Source: Isoetes taiwanensis (lineage: Eukaryota > Streptophyta > Lycopodiopsida > Isoetales > Isoetaceae). Taken from it: 64,000 nt of DNA. The stretch is taken from assembly GCA_021234155.1 (NCBI GenBank), contig JAJEKV010000024.1, positions 11,196,913 to 11,260,912 of the forward strand, in the 5' to 3' direction. Positions 1 to 11,645 of this stretch are shown piece by piece. The position numbers and the translations under genes are program-made. Every line of letters begins with the position of its first letter. Position 1 is the stretch's first letter. The notes under the pieces are model-generated. The model ran no database searches. It saw only the letters and a program-made list of their open reading frames with translations, and was not told the origin of the DNA.

Positions 1-1486
1 CAATTTGATCCAACGGTTGAGATTTAACCTTAGCCTGTAAATGCGAGGATCAGTTTGTTAAGGCATGTGTATGGTACTAAGAGCAGTCCATGGTCCCACG
101 TAACAACAATGTTTATTGACTTCCACGCTTATGGATGGACTCCACTATGTAAACTCTACTTCGATAACAACAACAAACAACTTCGAGCAATTTTTCATAT
201 AAATTGGCTCCAAATTTTTATGATCATCTCTAGAAATAAGACATTACCTACCACACATGCATCCCTCCTCAGAGATGAAAACTAAATATTTGACATAATT
301 CTTGAGGGCATGCCATCCTATGTCAATGACTTGAATTACACAATTACACATGAAGCAACTCGTCAATGACTTGTTGCACGCTTTATCACATATTACTCCA
401 TCAATGTTTATATCAATGTACACATCCATAACATGTATCATACACATTTCGTACTACATTTGTGCATATTTCGTATATATTATGTACAAACTTAACACAT
501 TAAATCATTGAAATGGACATTTGTCATAATAATGCATTTAACCATTGACAAAAACCCCGAGTCATTTTTTGCTAATATTCATGCAGGGCGTCCATCAGTA
601 GGCCGGGACCATTAGATGTCGATTTTTGTGAATCCTGGCCATCATTAGGCACGACTCGTTCTAGTAAGTTTTGGTTAACTGTCAGTTTCAAATACGAGGT
701 TGAACCAAAGGTTGTGGATCGCATTGTATATATGGACGACATATATGTAGAGGCGTATGTGCTTGGGGCTCCTCGCCAACCATTGGATGCCGTGCATAAA
801 TATCAGCAAAAACAACTGGGGTCTGGGGGTTTTTATTGTATTCTATTCTATTTATAGTTAAATTTGTTATTATGAAAAATGTCCATTTTAATGATTTAAT
901 TTGTCAAGTTTTCTACATAATATATATGAAATATGTACAAACATAGTATGGAATATGTGTGAAATATGCTATGGATGTGTACAAAAATTTCTTGTGGTCC
1001 CCTCAAGGCCAAATAAGCCAATGTAAGAAATGATTGAGAGCACATCTTACACAAATATGGTGCCATGGTGTATAAACATCAAAATAGTCATACATGCTTA
1101 CCAAATATCTTCTACAAACAGCAAATTGGGTTTCCTATGCTTAGCAAAGGACGTTATGTATGCTTCAACAATGCACTAGAAGAAGAAACAAAGAACAATA
1201 ATAGAATGTATACGAAAAAAGAAAAATAAAGAATTTTAATCTAACCGTAGACATTAAATTTAAGCTCATTATGAATGGCTACTATCGTCGATCAAAAAAT
1301 ATTATAAATCAGTAATAGGTTTGTGGGATTTTATTGGAACCTCTCCAGGCTTTTATTGAAAGTTGGAGGGGTTTCCACAGAAGAAAATTGAGGAGGTTTT
1401 CTGTTTTTGGGAGCCTAACCAAAATTGAAGGTATATAATTTCATCGATGTGTGGTGGTGTAAGCAAGACGAAAGAAAATGCCGAGA
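1..1486. other. Gene-free AT-rich stretch
   Basis: No supported gene. Only short chance reading frames are present, with no splice-bounded exon or protein motif that I recognise. The stretch ends where a dispersed repeat shared with the 8-kb region begins. Confidence 0.5.
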
Positions 1487-2166
1487 TTGGTTGAGGAAAA
1501 GTGAAAAGCACGATTGTATCTATTCCACGTTGTCTTAGAGATAAGCCGCTCTCAGCGCCTGTACTATAGCAGGTTTTGCAAATGTAAATCTCATTAACTA
1601 GCACATGGCTACTGCAATTGCACATTAGGGCCTTTCTCAGCACCCCACGACCAACCATCCATAAAACATCATGATTTTCCATTTGGGTAGAGGGTTTTTT
1701 GACATATCCATTTTAGAGCTTCAGATGTCATATTTAACAAAATTTGGACTTATTCGTCTCTAATAGATATACTTCAAAGATGTCATGCTAAGATGTATTT
1801 TTAACTCGTTTTTATTTTAATAATTTATTAAATTCATCCGTAGATCAAAAGTATGATGCTTACTAAAGTATAAATTGCTTTCTAGTCTAAAGTTTTATAC
1901 TACTCTATTTAGAACTAGATTTTCATCTAAGATAAACTCTGTAAAATTAAAATGTCATGTTTTTTTAATGTTTAATAAAAGAAAATATTATTATTGAAAT
2001 AATCAAATGAGTACATATATATTTCAGTCACACTAGTCTTCCCAATCCCATATCCATTAGGAGCGCTGCCATTAATTCTGTCCTTCCTAGATTTGTATAG
2101 CCGAATGAATGCTCTGAAAAGCAACGTCTGATTTTTCATCTACTTTTCAGACACGCCCGTCTGTAT
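1487..2166. repeat. Dispersed repeat R1, copy 1
   Basis: This ~680-bp block recurs in the same orientation at 7958-8627 with scattered substitutions and small indels. Both copies start near AGGAAAAGTGAAAAG and end near CACGCCCGTCTGT. Shared landmarks include the stretch around GCACATGGC and the block reading TTAGGGCCTTTCTCAGCA. No protein is encoded. Two direct copies 6.5 kb apart could be old LTRs. However, copy 2 abuts the middle of a gypsy integrase rather than lying outside a full polyprotein, so a separate non-autonomous element or a segmental duplication is at least as likely. Confidence 0.75.
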
Positions 2167-5100
2167 TACCCATATCTAGCATAATGACAGGGGGTCATTT
2201 TTGTGTTTTTGTACGATATTTACAAAGGTTTTTCTATGATTTCATTGCCGTATTCATCTTGGTGTACTGAACAGTATTTCTAGAGTGCCGCTTATCTTGA
2301 CCATTCATTTTTTATGAGAAGCAGCATCGTACGGTCACGATTAAATTTGTAATGTTTTTAGCACTTAAGTTTTCTTAAAAAGGTTTGGAATTGGGCATGC
2401 AGCCATCGAGGCCCTATGTAGTTAGGGTTTTTTTTTTGTTTGAAATGGAAGCAAACCCGAGATGCCCTGCCTGGGGATGCCCAAGGCCGTTGAGTTATGA
2501 TCTGAGGAGGTCTCGTTTGGGCACTGCTGCATTCTGACCAGGGGTCTCTGCTGCTTTCAAAACCTGGGGTGTGAGGTAAGCACAATTTTGTGCCCTTGAG
2601 CTAATCTGGTCTACAATTTTTCCTACGATTTGGAGATTGGCATTTTGGGTTATCTGTCCGGTTCTTGAGGATTCGGCGGATTTCTTGGCATGTAAGCCAC
2701 GAAGATGATCGAGGCTTTTCCATTCTATTCTATTATCCATCAAAATATTGTGTGTTCAGAAAGATATTTGCTTGCTGTTGATTTGTGGCAGAGGTGATGC
2801 TCTTGATTACAGCAGATGAAGAATAAATTCTCTTTATGAATTCGTAGTTATGCTGGCCCATCTTATTTGGTCGATGAGTTGTGGATGGGGTTTTTTATCT
2901 TTGGAGGTGCAAACTATATGCTGAGAAGCAGCGAGATTCTGGAATCAGTGTATCCATATAGACAGCAGTAAAATATCTGAAACATCTCTGTTAGAATATG
3001 TAAGAAAATGCAGATTTTATATTTGGAAATGCCATGCTTGAATGGCTAGCAGGTTGTATACACATTATGTGTTCATCTCAATTTCATGTCTGCACTCTTC
3101 TCTGCAATATGTGCGCCTGGCAAGAGAAAGCTTGTTGCATATTAAAGACTTATGGATTCACACACAATCCTGTTCAAGTTCTGGCCATTTTATAACAGCA
3201 TATTTGCATATATTTGAGTGGCCTTTGCTATGCAATGCAAGAAATATTCATCCAGCCCTTGGTATACAGGCAAGGCAACTGCAAGGCGCACTTTGTAATA
3301 GAAGTGAGACTGTGGCAAACGCTCCAAACAGATGCATGTACATAGTGGTCATAGTGGTCATGTGGACATGGCAAGTGTAGAAACATGGACATGTGGACAT
3401 GTATGGCATGTATAGAAACATGCAGGAAGCGCATGAACCTCATAATGTATTTATTTGTATTCATGTTTTTATTACATGCAATATTGTACTTGGAACAAGG
3501 TTATTTTGCACCTGGAGATATATATATTTGGAATTTGCTGCTCCTCAAAATTTAACTACGTTCTCTTTTCTTAGGGCCCGAAGGGCCCAAAAATTTTTTA
3601 TATGTATATAACATCCACCATTGGCAATAATTAACAAAACCACCATTGCCATTAATTAACAAAACCATTATATCCTACATGTTAAAATTAAAATCCCCCT
3701 TGGACCCCCTTTGGTTTGGGTGCATATTCACACGGGGGGTCACGTAGGGCAGCGAGAGCCTTCGGATGGGCATATATGCCTTATATTCCTTGATGTGGAC
3801 CGTAGATAGCGATCCTCGTTTATGGGGTATCCCATTAGTATTCTCGTCTTCTATAGTGCCAGTCTAGTTTTTCGTCAGTAAGAAAAGTTTATTGCTGATT
3901 GATTTCAATATATTTATTTCTTAAAAAATAAAATTTCTAAAAGCTATCATTAAATCATTAACTTTATCATTCAACTGATTTCAACCTAAACTTTTATTAA
4001 AGTATTTAAAATTTATAAACTATAAAAGTTTCATATTAGTTTTGACTCAATTGCTTATCAAATTTCATTAGATATTTATTTATAATTGCCAAATTTTAAA
4101 TTTGTTAAATCACTGAAAGTTGAAATTTTAAATTTTCAAATTTTCAAATGCTTAATGTAAATTCAAGTGAAAATTAGTTCGAAAATCAATTTTATTTTTT
4201 GATAACTATTACAGGTATGATTTAAAATAAACTTATGATATTAAAAACTTATAAAATTTTTAACAGCAGAAGAATTAAACAATACATAAGATGGGTGCTC
4301 CATGAATGGTGAACTTAAGGGGAAAATGCTCACAAATCTATGATCTTAAAGCCAAAATACGAAGTTCTTATGCCTGGATGTGCCCTATGAGCTACTTAAC
4401 TTAGATCTGATCTCTAATATGTCAAATTTTATTCCTGTACATCACAATTACCCTGCAAATCAAAGGGGGTTCAGACCCCCTTATGGTGACAGTTTGTCTC
4501 CAATGGTGCAATTTAAGAGTGAGTCCAGACTCCTCAATGGTGCATAAAATTGCTGTCAATGGTAATCCAAACTCACCTTAATGGCAACACACTGACCTAT
4601 ACATGGACATGGCACCAGCCTAAATGGTGATAGCTATATCTCTGTATGGCTACAAAAGACTTGAAGAAACCTGTAATTGCATCAATGGTTCAGAGGAATT
4701 GAACCCCTATTGGCCAGCTTTTTGGCATATGCCATTTTCCTAACTTGCAAAACGAGCCTCAGAATTAGTTAGGATTAACAAACTCATTCAGACCATTGGT
4801 ATATCAAAAAGAGTGACTATACCTATTGGAAGGATCGTATCCTATGCAAATACGTTTGGGAGAGCATCAAAACATCCTAATATATTAGTGCAATAGCAAT
4901 TCCAACTCTAAAAAAATATTAATTGTAGTAGTAAATCACAAAGAATTGGAGCACATAATTGCATAAATTTCAAACCAAGTGGCGTACATCAGATCAACTT
5001 CATACCACTTATAAGGAGTTGTTCTTGAGTTAATCAGGTTTATTAATGCTATGCCTCAAAGCAATATAATTAGAAGGGATTGATTGCAATAGTTTTAGGA

Positions 5101-5544
5101 GGTGCATTTCTCATTTAAACCTCAAAATCCTCACCTTTACAGGTATAAGGTATAGAGAGATGTCCCTAGATTATATTCCTTCAGATTAGAATGAAAATAT
5201 GCCCAACCTAAAGTTTTATCCAGCTCTGAAGAAACAATACAAACAAAAGCAAAAATCAGAAGTTGAATGGTAAGTCAGTTCTTGGCTGTTTTTTATGCTT
5301 CAAGATGTTTTTAAAACAAGGCACCTGAAAGCTTCCAAAACCTGCATAAAGTCAAATACCAAGTCAAAAATTTAGTAGATATATTTTCTGGATTTTCATA
5401 CCATTGATAGCTCTTTTTTGGTAGAATCTAATCTTGACTATAGCATCCAGCAGCCAACTAAGACGGTAAATATGCAAAAACCATTTGCCCCCTTTTCACT
5501 CTGCCAGAAGATCTCTTTGTAGCCTACTATACTAGTTCATAATC
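2167..5544. other. Gene-free stretch with small palindromes
   Basis: No gene recognised. The one compact structure is a hairpin, GGGCCC-GAA-GGGCCC, at 3574-3588 followed by an A/T-rich run. It looks terminator-like, but nothing coding lies upstream. From 3.9 to 4.3 kb the sequence is very AT-rich. Confidence 0.45.
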
Positions 5545-5712
5545 TGCATATAATAAATAGGAATAGGAATAGGTTCTTTTATCGTCCACGGAGGCCAATC
5601 GGCCTATGGGACCCAAAGTCTTTATGTTGTTTAGGGAATTTGAACCCCTGACCTCATGACCCCCGACCTCATGACCCCCATAAAGAGGGTCTGGGGGAAA
5701 ACCTCTTAACAA
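5545..5712 (-). repeat. Possible tRNA-derived SINE fragment
   Basis: Read on the minus strand, the segment contains GGTCAGGGGTTCAAATTCCC. This resembles the Pol III B box (GGTTCRANYCC) and the T-arm of a tRNA, and it is preceded by two near-identical GGTCATGAG-type repeats. It ends in a short TTCCTA repeat. The T-arm-like part resembles the complete SINE at 10.04-10.41 kb. No A box or target-site duplication was found, so it is at best a partial copy. Confidence 0.4.
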
Positions 5713-6904
5713 ATAGTTTATGAATATGGCCTTATCCTTCAGTTTATAGTTTATAGTTTACCTTGTCCTTCAGCCTGATCAGCCTGATCAGCATTTTCAT
5801 TAGCCTGATTAGCATTTTTATTATCAACATCTGCTTCTCCTGCTGCTGCATTACAGCTTCATTTGCATCAGCCAATGCATCTGCATGAGGTGTTTCCCTG
5901 CATCAGGTGTTTTCTAACTGTCGCCCTTTTTCCTAAGATGAAGGGGTAGATCAACTGCTGCTTCATGACCAGGAATGGGGTCGGAAGGGAAAACGAGTTG
6001 CCTATTGTTTCTCAACTTCGTTTCAAAAGAGAGATGGAAGTAAAAAGATCTCCATGCACCAAATAATTATGTTAGTATCATGAATCAAGGCAAGGGAACA
6101 TTTAAAATTTAATTTGATCAAACAAAATGAACCCAAAGACTTCCAGATAGATCAAAGAATCTAAGTCCCCTGCTTTGTTAGCCCTATATGCATTAAAAAG
6201 AATTAGAAAATAGCATTAGTATGCATGCCCTGGAGCCCTTAGAAAATAGCATTAGTATGCCTTCCAATGCTGCTTCAAGCAAACGGAACGTGAGAAGCAC
6301 AAAATCTCAGTGATGTTAGCACCTATTTATACCTGCAAACACACACAAAACACTCTAAGAATACATGGGAAGAAGCAAGAAAGATAATAAAGAATCAAAT
6401 GGCTCTAGAACTGCCATGTCAAAGATCCTTATGATGTGCAGCTAAGATTATGCCATGTCAATGATCTGTATGAAGAGCTTGCAAATTTTGGAGGGAACCA
6501 GGATTGCAGGAACGAGATACATGCATTCCAATGGTTCCAAATCCTTGCAAAACTGATTTTCAGCCATACAAATCCATGGTATAGCAAGGTGTCAAGCCTT
6601 CTAAATGCAAAGCGCCATCAATGGCGACAACATTGCCAACAGAAAAAATGGGCGCGCCATTAACTGTTCTTCTGCAGCAATATTCTTGACTATGGTTCGC
6701 CATAATAGACCTTAGGTTTGCCTAATCGGAATCATCAGTCTCCATTGAGGAGCCCGTTAAAACCACTGAGGTGCGGACTTGGCGCCAAAAAAATAGAAAT
6801 TGCAACGCCATAAAAGGGGACGGAACCATTGACGGGCACCCCACCTTATATTCTTATAATGGCATCCTTAATGCTATCTATTAAATCTAAATAAGTTCAA
6901 GTTA
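5713..6904. other. Gene-free stretch
   Basis: No reading frame with a recognisable protein. The stretch holds simple AT-rich sequence with short repeats such as the two TTAGAAAATAGCATTAGTATGC segments near 6200-6260. It ends at the 3' end of a decayed gypsy polyprotein. Confidence 0.45.
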
Positions 6905-7962
6905 TAATTGATAGGGGAACATTGAAAGTGACAGCCATAGTTGGAGATTTCGAATTGGAAGGAGAAGATTTTGATGCCAGGATCATAAAGCATTTGGCTC
7001 CCTTGCATTGCTCCATGAATGCGGGATACTGCTTCTTAGATCTGATTCTCGTATCCATGTTGCATCTTCCACTAGCAATTGCTTCCATTTAACCAGATAT
7101 TGAAGAAATTTTGACCTTCTCATTTCTTGAATGCTCTATCGAGAAGAATTTCTGGGATCACCTCAATGTGCTCCTCTGTCATTTGCAAAAGTGATGGCGT
7201 ATCCAATACCTTTGGATTTGAAATATGTCTTTTCAAGAGACTTACATGGAAGACTTTATGGATCTTCAAGTGTGCTGGCAGATCTAGCCTATAGGATTGG
7301 TTACCTACTCTTTCTCTTATCTTAAATGGTCCAGCCCACCTTGGAGCAAGCTTCTTGCAATTTCTGATGTGGGGCTTCGCCTACTTCACCTTAATCTTGA
7401 GCCATACGTTGTCTCCGACTTGAATTCTCGCACCGTTCGATGTCTACCGGCGATGCTCTTTTGTCAGCTCCTCGCTACTAGGAGGTATCCCCTTACTTCC
7501 TCCACTAGTTATTGCATATCGGCTAGCATTTGTTGAGAAACTTCTACTTTGGACACTGGGTTGTGCCACATATGGAGTCAAATATTAGTAGCCATAGTTG
7601 ATCATAAATGGCGACATTTGCAATGACTCTTGCTTGGTACTGTTATAAGCAAACTCTACTAAGTGGGTCCTACTTGGATTGCTTGTTCGATATAAAGTTC
7701 CTCAACATGTCTTCGAGAATTCGATTCATGCGCTCTGTCTGTCCATCTGCTTGGAGGTGATATGCCATACTCATGGACAATCTTGTCTAGATGGTGCTAA
7801 AAAGATCCCTCTAGAATGCACTTATGAATTTTGGATCCCTATCGGAGATAATCTCCCTCAGCATCCTATGGAGTCTAAAAATTTCCCTTACATATAATGC
7901 GGCAGTGTCCAACGCCGTATCTGTAGTTCAATATGGAATAAAGAAGGCCATCTTGGACATGG
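6905..7962 (-). pseudogene. Ty3/gypsy chromovirus integrase and chromodomain, decayed
   Basis: Conceptual minus-strand translation, with stops and frameshifts, gives the end of a Ty3/gypsy polyprotein. From about 7960 down, the integrase core reads SKMAFFIPY, then REIISDRDPKF (a catalytic Asp region) and YHLQADGQTER (the usual YHPQTDGQTER). At 7320-7140 comes the post-core part [20 protein letters not shown] and then [13 protein letters not shown]. At 7120-6990 comes a chromodomain, KFLQYLVKWKQLLVEDATW. The order matches chromovirus integrases, which carry a C-terminal chromodomain. RT, RNase H and gag are absent. The upstream end is cut off at about 7962, exactly where repeat R1 copy 2 starts. 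The element is dead. Confidence 0.88.
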
Positions 7963-8627
7963 TTTAGGAAAAGTGAAAAGTGCTGTTGTATCAATTCCAG
8001 GTTCTTTTAATATGGCCTAGAGACAATCTGCTCTCAACGCTTGTACTATAGCAACTTTTGCAAATGTGAAGCTCATTAACGAGCACATGGCCACTGGAAT
8101 TGCATATTAGGGCCTTTCTCAGCATCCCACGACCAACCATCTAAAAAACATCATGATTTTCCATTTGGATAGAGGGTTTTTTGACGTATCCATTTTAAAC
8201 ATTCAGATGACATATGTAACAAAAGTTGGACTTATTCGTCAAAGGTGTCATGCTAAGATATATTTTTAACTCATTTTTATTTTAATAATTTATTCAATTC
8301 ATCCGTAGATCAAAAGTATGATACCTACTAAAGATAAAATTGCTTTTTTGATCTAAAGTTCTATACTAATCTATTTAGAACTAAATTTTCATCTAAGATA
8401 AACTCTGTATGATTAAAATGTCATTTTTTTTTTGTTTAAAGAAGAAAATATTATATTGAAATAATCAAATGAGTACGTTTATATTTCAATTACACCAATC
8501 TTCCCAGTCCCATATCCATTAGGAGTGCTGCCATTAATTCCGTTCCTCCTAGATTTGTATAGCCAAACGAATGCTCTGAAAAGCGATGTCTGGTTTTTCT
8601 TCCTGTTTTCAGTCACGCCCGTCTGTA
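7958..8627. repeat. Dispersed repeat R1, copy 2
   Basis: Direct copy of 1487-2166, about 670 bp, with several small indels (for example CTTTTAATATGGCC inserted near 8010). It truncates the integrase pseudogene on its left side. That makes it either a later insertion into the gypsy element or the edge of a duplicated block. Confidence 0.75.
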
Positions 8628-8964
8628 ATTGCTGTATTAAGTTGTCTAAAAAGGACTTTATGGGATATTTTAAGATTGAAAATTAGGTCGGTTCTACTGA
8701 CGTGTTTGAGCCGAGATCGGTCCGGCGGGAAAGCCAGGTTGAACAAGATAAATTAACTAGAATCATCTGATAAGCATGACGGATCCAGGGATATACTGAA
8801 TGAAGCAATTGCAGAATGCTTGGGCTTTTGGGATCGAGGTCAACGAGAATTTCTAGTTTCAACCAATACCAAATGAACACTGATTTCACGGTAGCATCAA
8901 AAAATTTGCTTGTACCAGTGAAAATTCAAGTTGCTAATGTTATATCCTTGAGACTTAAAATTCA

Positions 8965-9170
8965 TATTGTGTACTTAGAATCTGGAAGTGCAAACTAACA
9001 TTGTTTAGACAAATTTCTTCATTTGCTAGGATTTTAGCTAAAACTTTACAACTGGTATTGGTTAAGGAAAAAGATCTCCAATCCGTTGTTTGCAAGGGGC
9101 TATCTGATTTGAGGATCGGGATGATATGGCCTACATTGATGGCTGGATTCAAAGTTTTAGCTTTCTATGC
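8965..9170 (-). pseudogene. LINE-type reverse transcriptase fragment
   Basis: Minus-strand translation reads NPAINVGHIIPILKSD, then DWRSFSLTNTSCKVLAKILAN. This fits the start of a non-LTR reverse transcriptase, whose families show xxIIPIxKxxxxxxxxNWRPISLxNxxYKILAKILANR. Only about 60 residues survive; the catalytic YADD region and the endonuclease are absent. The fragment is isolated, so it is a 5'-truncated or eroded copy. Confidence 0.72.
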
Positions 9171-9410
9171 TCCTTGTATAAAGATGACAAAATTATCTTG
9201 CACCAACCCCCAACATTTGACGTGAAATGTGGGTTGGAATACATCTGCACCGGACTCATGCCTGTGGACATAGATTTAAGTATGTTAATTGCATAGTATC
9301 TTCAACCCCGAAAAAACTAGTTTATAAAGTATTAAACATAGATAAGTAGAGCAAATATCGCCCAAGTTTGACTTTTCATATGTCCATAACATCGACATAT
9401 CTAATTGCAA

Positions 9411-9422
9411 CCCCCCCCCCCC

Positions 9423-9456
<34 letters not shown>
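9411..9456. repeat. C13/A33 homopolymer tract
   Basis: Thirteen C followed by thirty-three A, then a GAA-rich stretch near 9500-9520. The long A run could be an old retroposon poly(A) tail or a slippage expansion. The sequence length here is prone to assembly error. Confidence 0.85.
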
Positions 9457-9460
<4 letters not shown>

Positions 9461-10036
9461 GTCCCGGCCCAAAAAAGGAAAAAAAGGAGGGGGGTGGGTG
9501 GAGAAGAAGAAGAAGAAGGGACAAAGAGGATAAAATAATTTTGAAGAGTTCTATATTTAATAATGATTGTGTAATAACGTCTCAATACTTAAGTAAGGAA
9601 AAAAATAAATGCCAAAGCACAACATGATTACCACCACTAAAATCTTGAAAAACACAAGAAACACATGGGTACATTCATGACAAACAACACAATAGCTATT
9701 CTATTATTGTCATATACAATGAATAAAGAAAAGCATTACTAAAAGGATTATATGACAATAATTGCAATTCGAGTTATAGCATTAATGTAGCATGACCAAA
9801 GAATGGTATACATCCTATAAATTAAGGCATAATGGTCAAGACGATGAGCTCTAAAACTTAGACATGAACACTCTCAATCCATGATTCCAAATAATCAGTA
9901 TAGGATAAAGAATGCAATTGGTGAAAAAGGATAGTCATAACCAAAGGATGTGTCAGGCCAAACTAAAAATACCTTTAATGCAAATGGTATGAAAGAATGG
10001 TCATGACCAAAGGACCTAAGTCAAACTAAAAACTAC

Positions 10037-10414
10037 TTTTTTTTTTTTGTTGAAGGACGCCGACTATTCATTACTACATCGAGTACAGTTGATACATCAC
10101 ACTCTACATATCACATGGAAGCCAATCCACTACCTAGCCGCGATACACTTATGCTAGGAGCTGCTTGCATATGATTATCTATTACATATGGTAGATTTAA
10201 GGTCCATACCATAGGGCCGATTGTCCAAACTCGAACCCGTGACCTCGGGGCAATGGATTTTAAGGTCCCCATTACTGAACCAACGTTGGTCATACTTGAA
10301 CCCGTGACCTCGAGCAATGGATTTTTAAGGTCCCCATTGCTAGACCAATATTGGCCAAGTTTGAATCGTGACCTCGGGTGTGGCGGTTTAAGGCCCTGCC
10401 ACTAGGCCAAAAAA
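10037..10414 (-). mobile_element. Complete tRNA-derived SINE with 9-bp TSD
   Basis: On the minus strand the element starts with GGCCTAGTGGCAG, a Pol III A-box match. It carries three tandem tRNA-like modules, each with a GGTCACG-GGTTCAA or similar B box, spaced by ATTGG and GGGGACCTTAAAA phrases. It ends in TCCTTCAAC plus a poly(A) tract, seen as poly(T) at 10037-10048. The direct repeat AAAAACTAC flanks it at 10028-10036 and 10415-10423, a target-site duplication. Internal promoter, poly(A) tail and flanking repeat together make this a real retroposed SINE. The tripled head module is unusual. Confidence 0.8.
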
Positions 10415-10489
10415 AAAAACTACCCTCCAGTTGTGGCAATTAGAAGTCAAGTGCCGCTGTGCGTGGCATTCGCATTCTATTTGCCACAA

Positions 10490-10908
10490 CGGAAGGAGGA
10501 TATGTCCAAACCCCATTCCTTCAGTTCCTACTGCTTCATGTCTTTAATTGCAACTTCTCGGCCATGTGCCAAGTGGAAATGACCAAAACTCGACCTCCAT
10601 AACAGAAACCCTTTAATAACCTAGCAATACACATGGTTTACGTTTCGGAGACCATATCCTACTAAGATTCGACCAGGATCATGCATAGTGTCATCAGTAC
10701 AGGGAGGGTGTTGAAGCCAAAAGATGGACACTTAAAACCTTCCGAAGCAGCTTGTCCCAAATGTCCTCTCCCGAAGGCCCCTGGCAACAGTCGGGCAACT
10801 TTCGCACTCCGGAACTGTAAACTGACTCTTCCAATGTGCTTAGAACATTGGTATTTCCCTGGGGACCAAGTTTCGTGGACAGAAGACCACCCCTTCTCCC
10901 AAAGTTTG
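10490..10908 (+). repeat. Third copy of the 12-kb palindrome arm
   Basis: Direct, diverged copy of 12485-12885. Shared landmarks are CAAAACTCGACCTCCATAAC, GACCAGGATCATGC, TTAAAACCTTCCGAAGCA and GACTCTTCCAAT. It is also the reverse complement of the left arm at 11.98-12.4 kb. No protein motif was recognised; the readable frames are short and differ between copies. Confidence 0.75.
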
Positions 10909-11586
10909 AGTTAGAAGTGCTTTCCCAAATCAAGAAAAAAGGGACCTCGAGAAAACTTATTCCATTTGCTGCCTGACTCGAATTTTAATGTGAGTCAAAT
11001 TCAAGAAGATGCTTTGAGACCCAAAGAACCTACGTTCAAAAGTCAGATGCAAGAAAACATGCAAAAGACCTCCAAATTTGTAGTTTTGACCAAGTCAAAA
11101 CTTGGTCAATAGCCCTGGCAGCAAGCTAAATTTTGCGAATAAAAAAGTTGTCAAAATTGCTGAATATGGTGAATGCCGTGGGAAGTGTCATGCTGAAAGC
11201 TTGTTCCCAGTCCATAATGGTCCTCCTTTTGGAGACTTCAAAATTGTGGAAACTAGTAATTCCCTTGGACTTCACATGTCCATTTGAGACGTTTCTGAAC
11301 GGTTCAAAAACACATGTTTGGAAGTTAACAAATATGCTCCAGGGAGGGCATCATGTGTCAAACTAATGATGCTTCGACCCATTTGGGAACCACTAAACTT
11401 TCTTGAATCCTAACTTTAAATGCAATTAGAGAATGCTTGTGAATGGAAGGCGGTCTGTTAGCAAAAACAATATCACCATTACAGAGTTCTCGGTGAAGGA
11501 TGTCCCCTATTTCCAGTTGCGGGGTGCCTTTGGCTCTGATAAGTCAAATTCAATGTCCCCTCGAACAAGCAACATAAGCTTATTTG

Positions 11587-11645
11587 TTGAACAGCCTAGG
11601 CACCAATATGCCACGTGGGCTCCACCAAGCCAAGGTGGCTCAAAC
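11587..11645 (+). repeat. Outlying minisatellite units
   Basis: Three degenerate units of the 19-20-bp family (ATGCCACGTGGGCTCCA, then GCCAAGGTGGCTCAAACAT) sit just outside the left arm of the palindrome. They are ~1.8 kb from the main array at 13.42-15.71 kb. Their position suggests that palindrome and array belong to one repeated complex. Confidence 0.7.

Noticed and set aside
3574-3588. GGGCCC-GAA-GGGCCC as a transcription terminator
   Set aside because: Hairpin terminators are a bacterial signal; this is plant nuclear DNA and no gene precedes it.
1487-8627. R1 copies as the two LTRs of an intact gypsy element
   Set aside because: The integrase fragment abuts copy 2 directly with no room for gag/RT upstream, and no primer-binding site or polypurine tract was seen.
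9285-9585. Phe/Gly/Pro-rich frames around 9.4 kb
   Set aside because: They are translations of the C13/A33 homopolymers and the GAA-rich tract.
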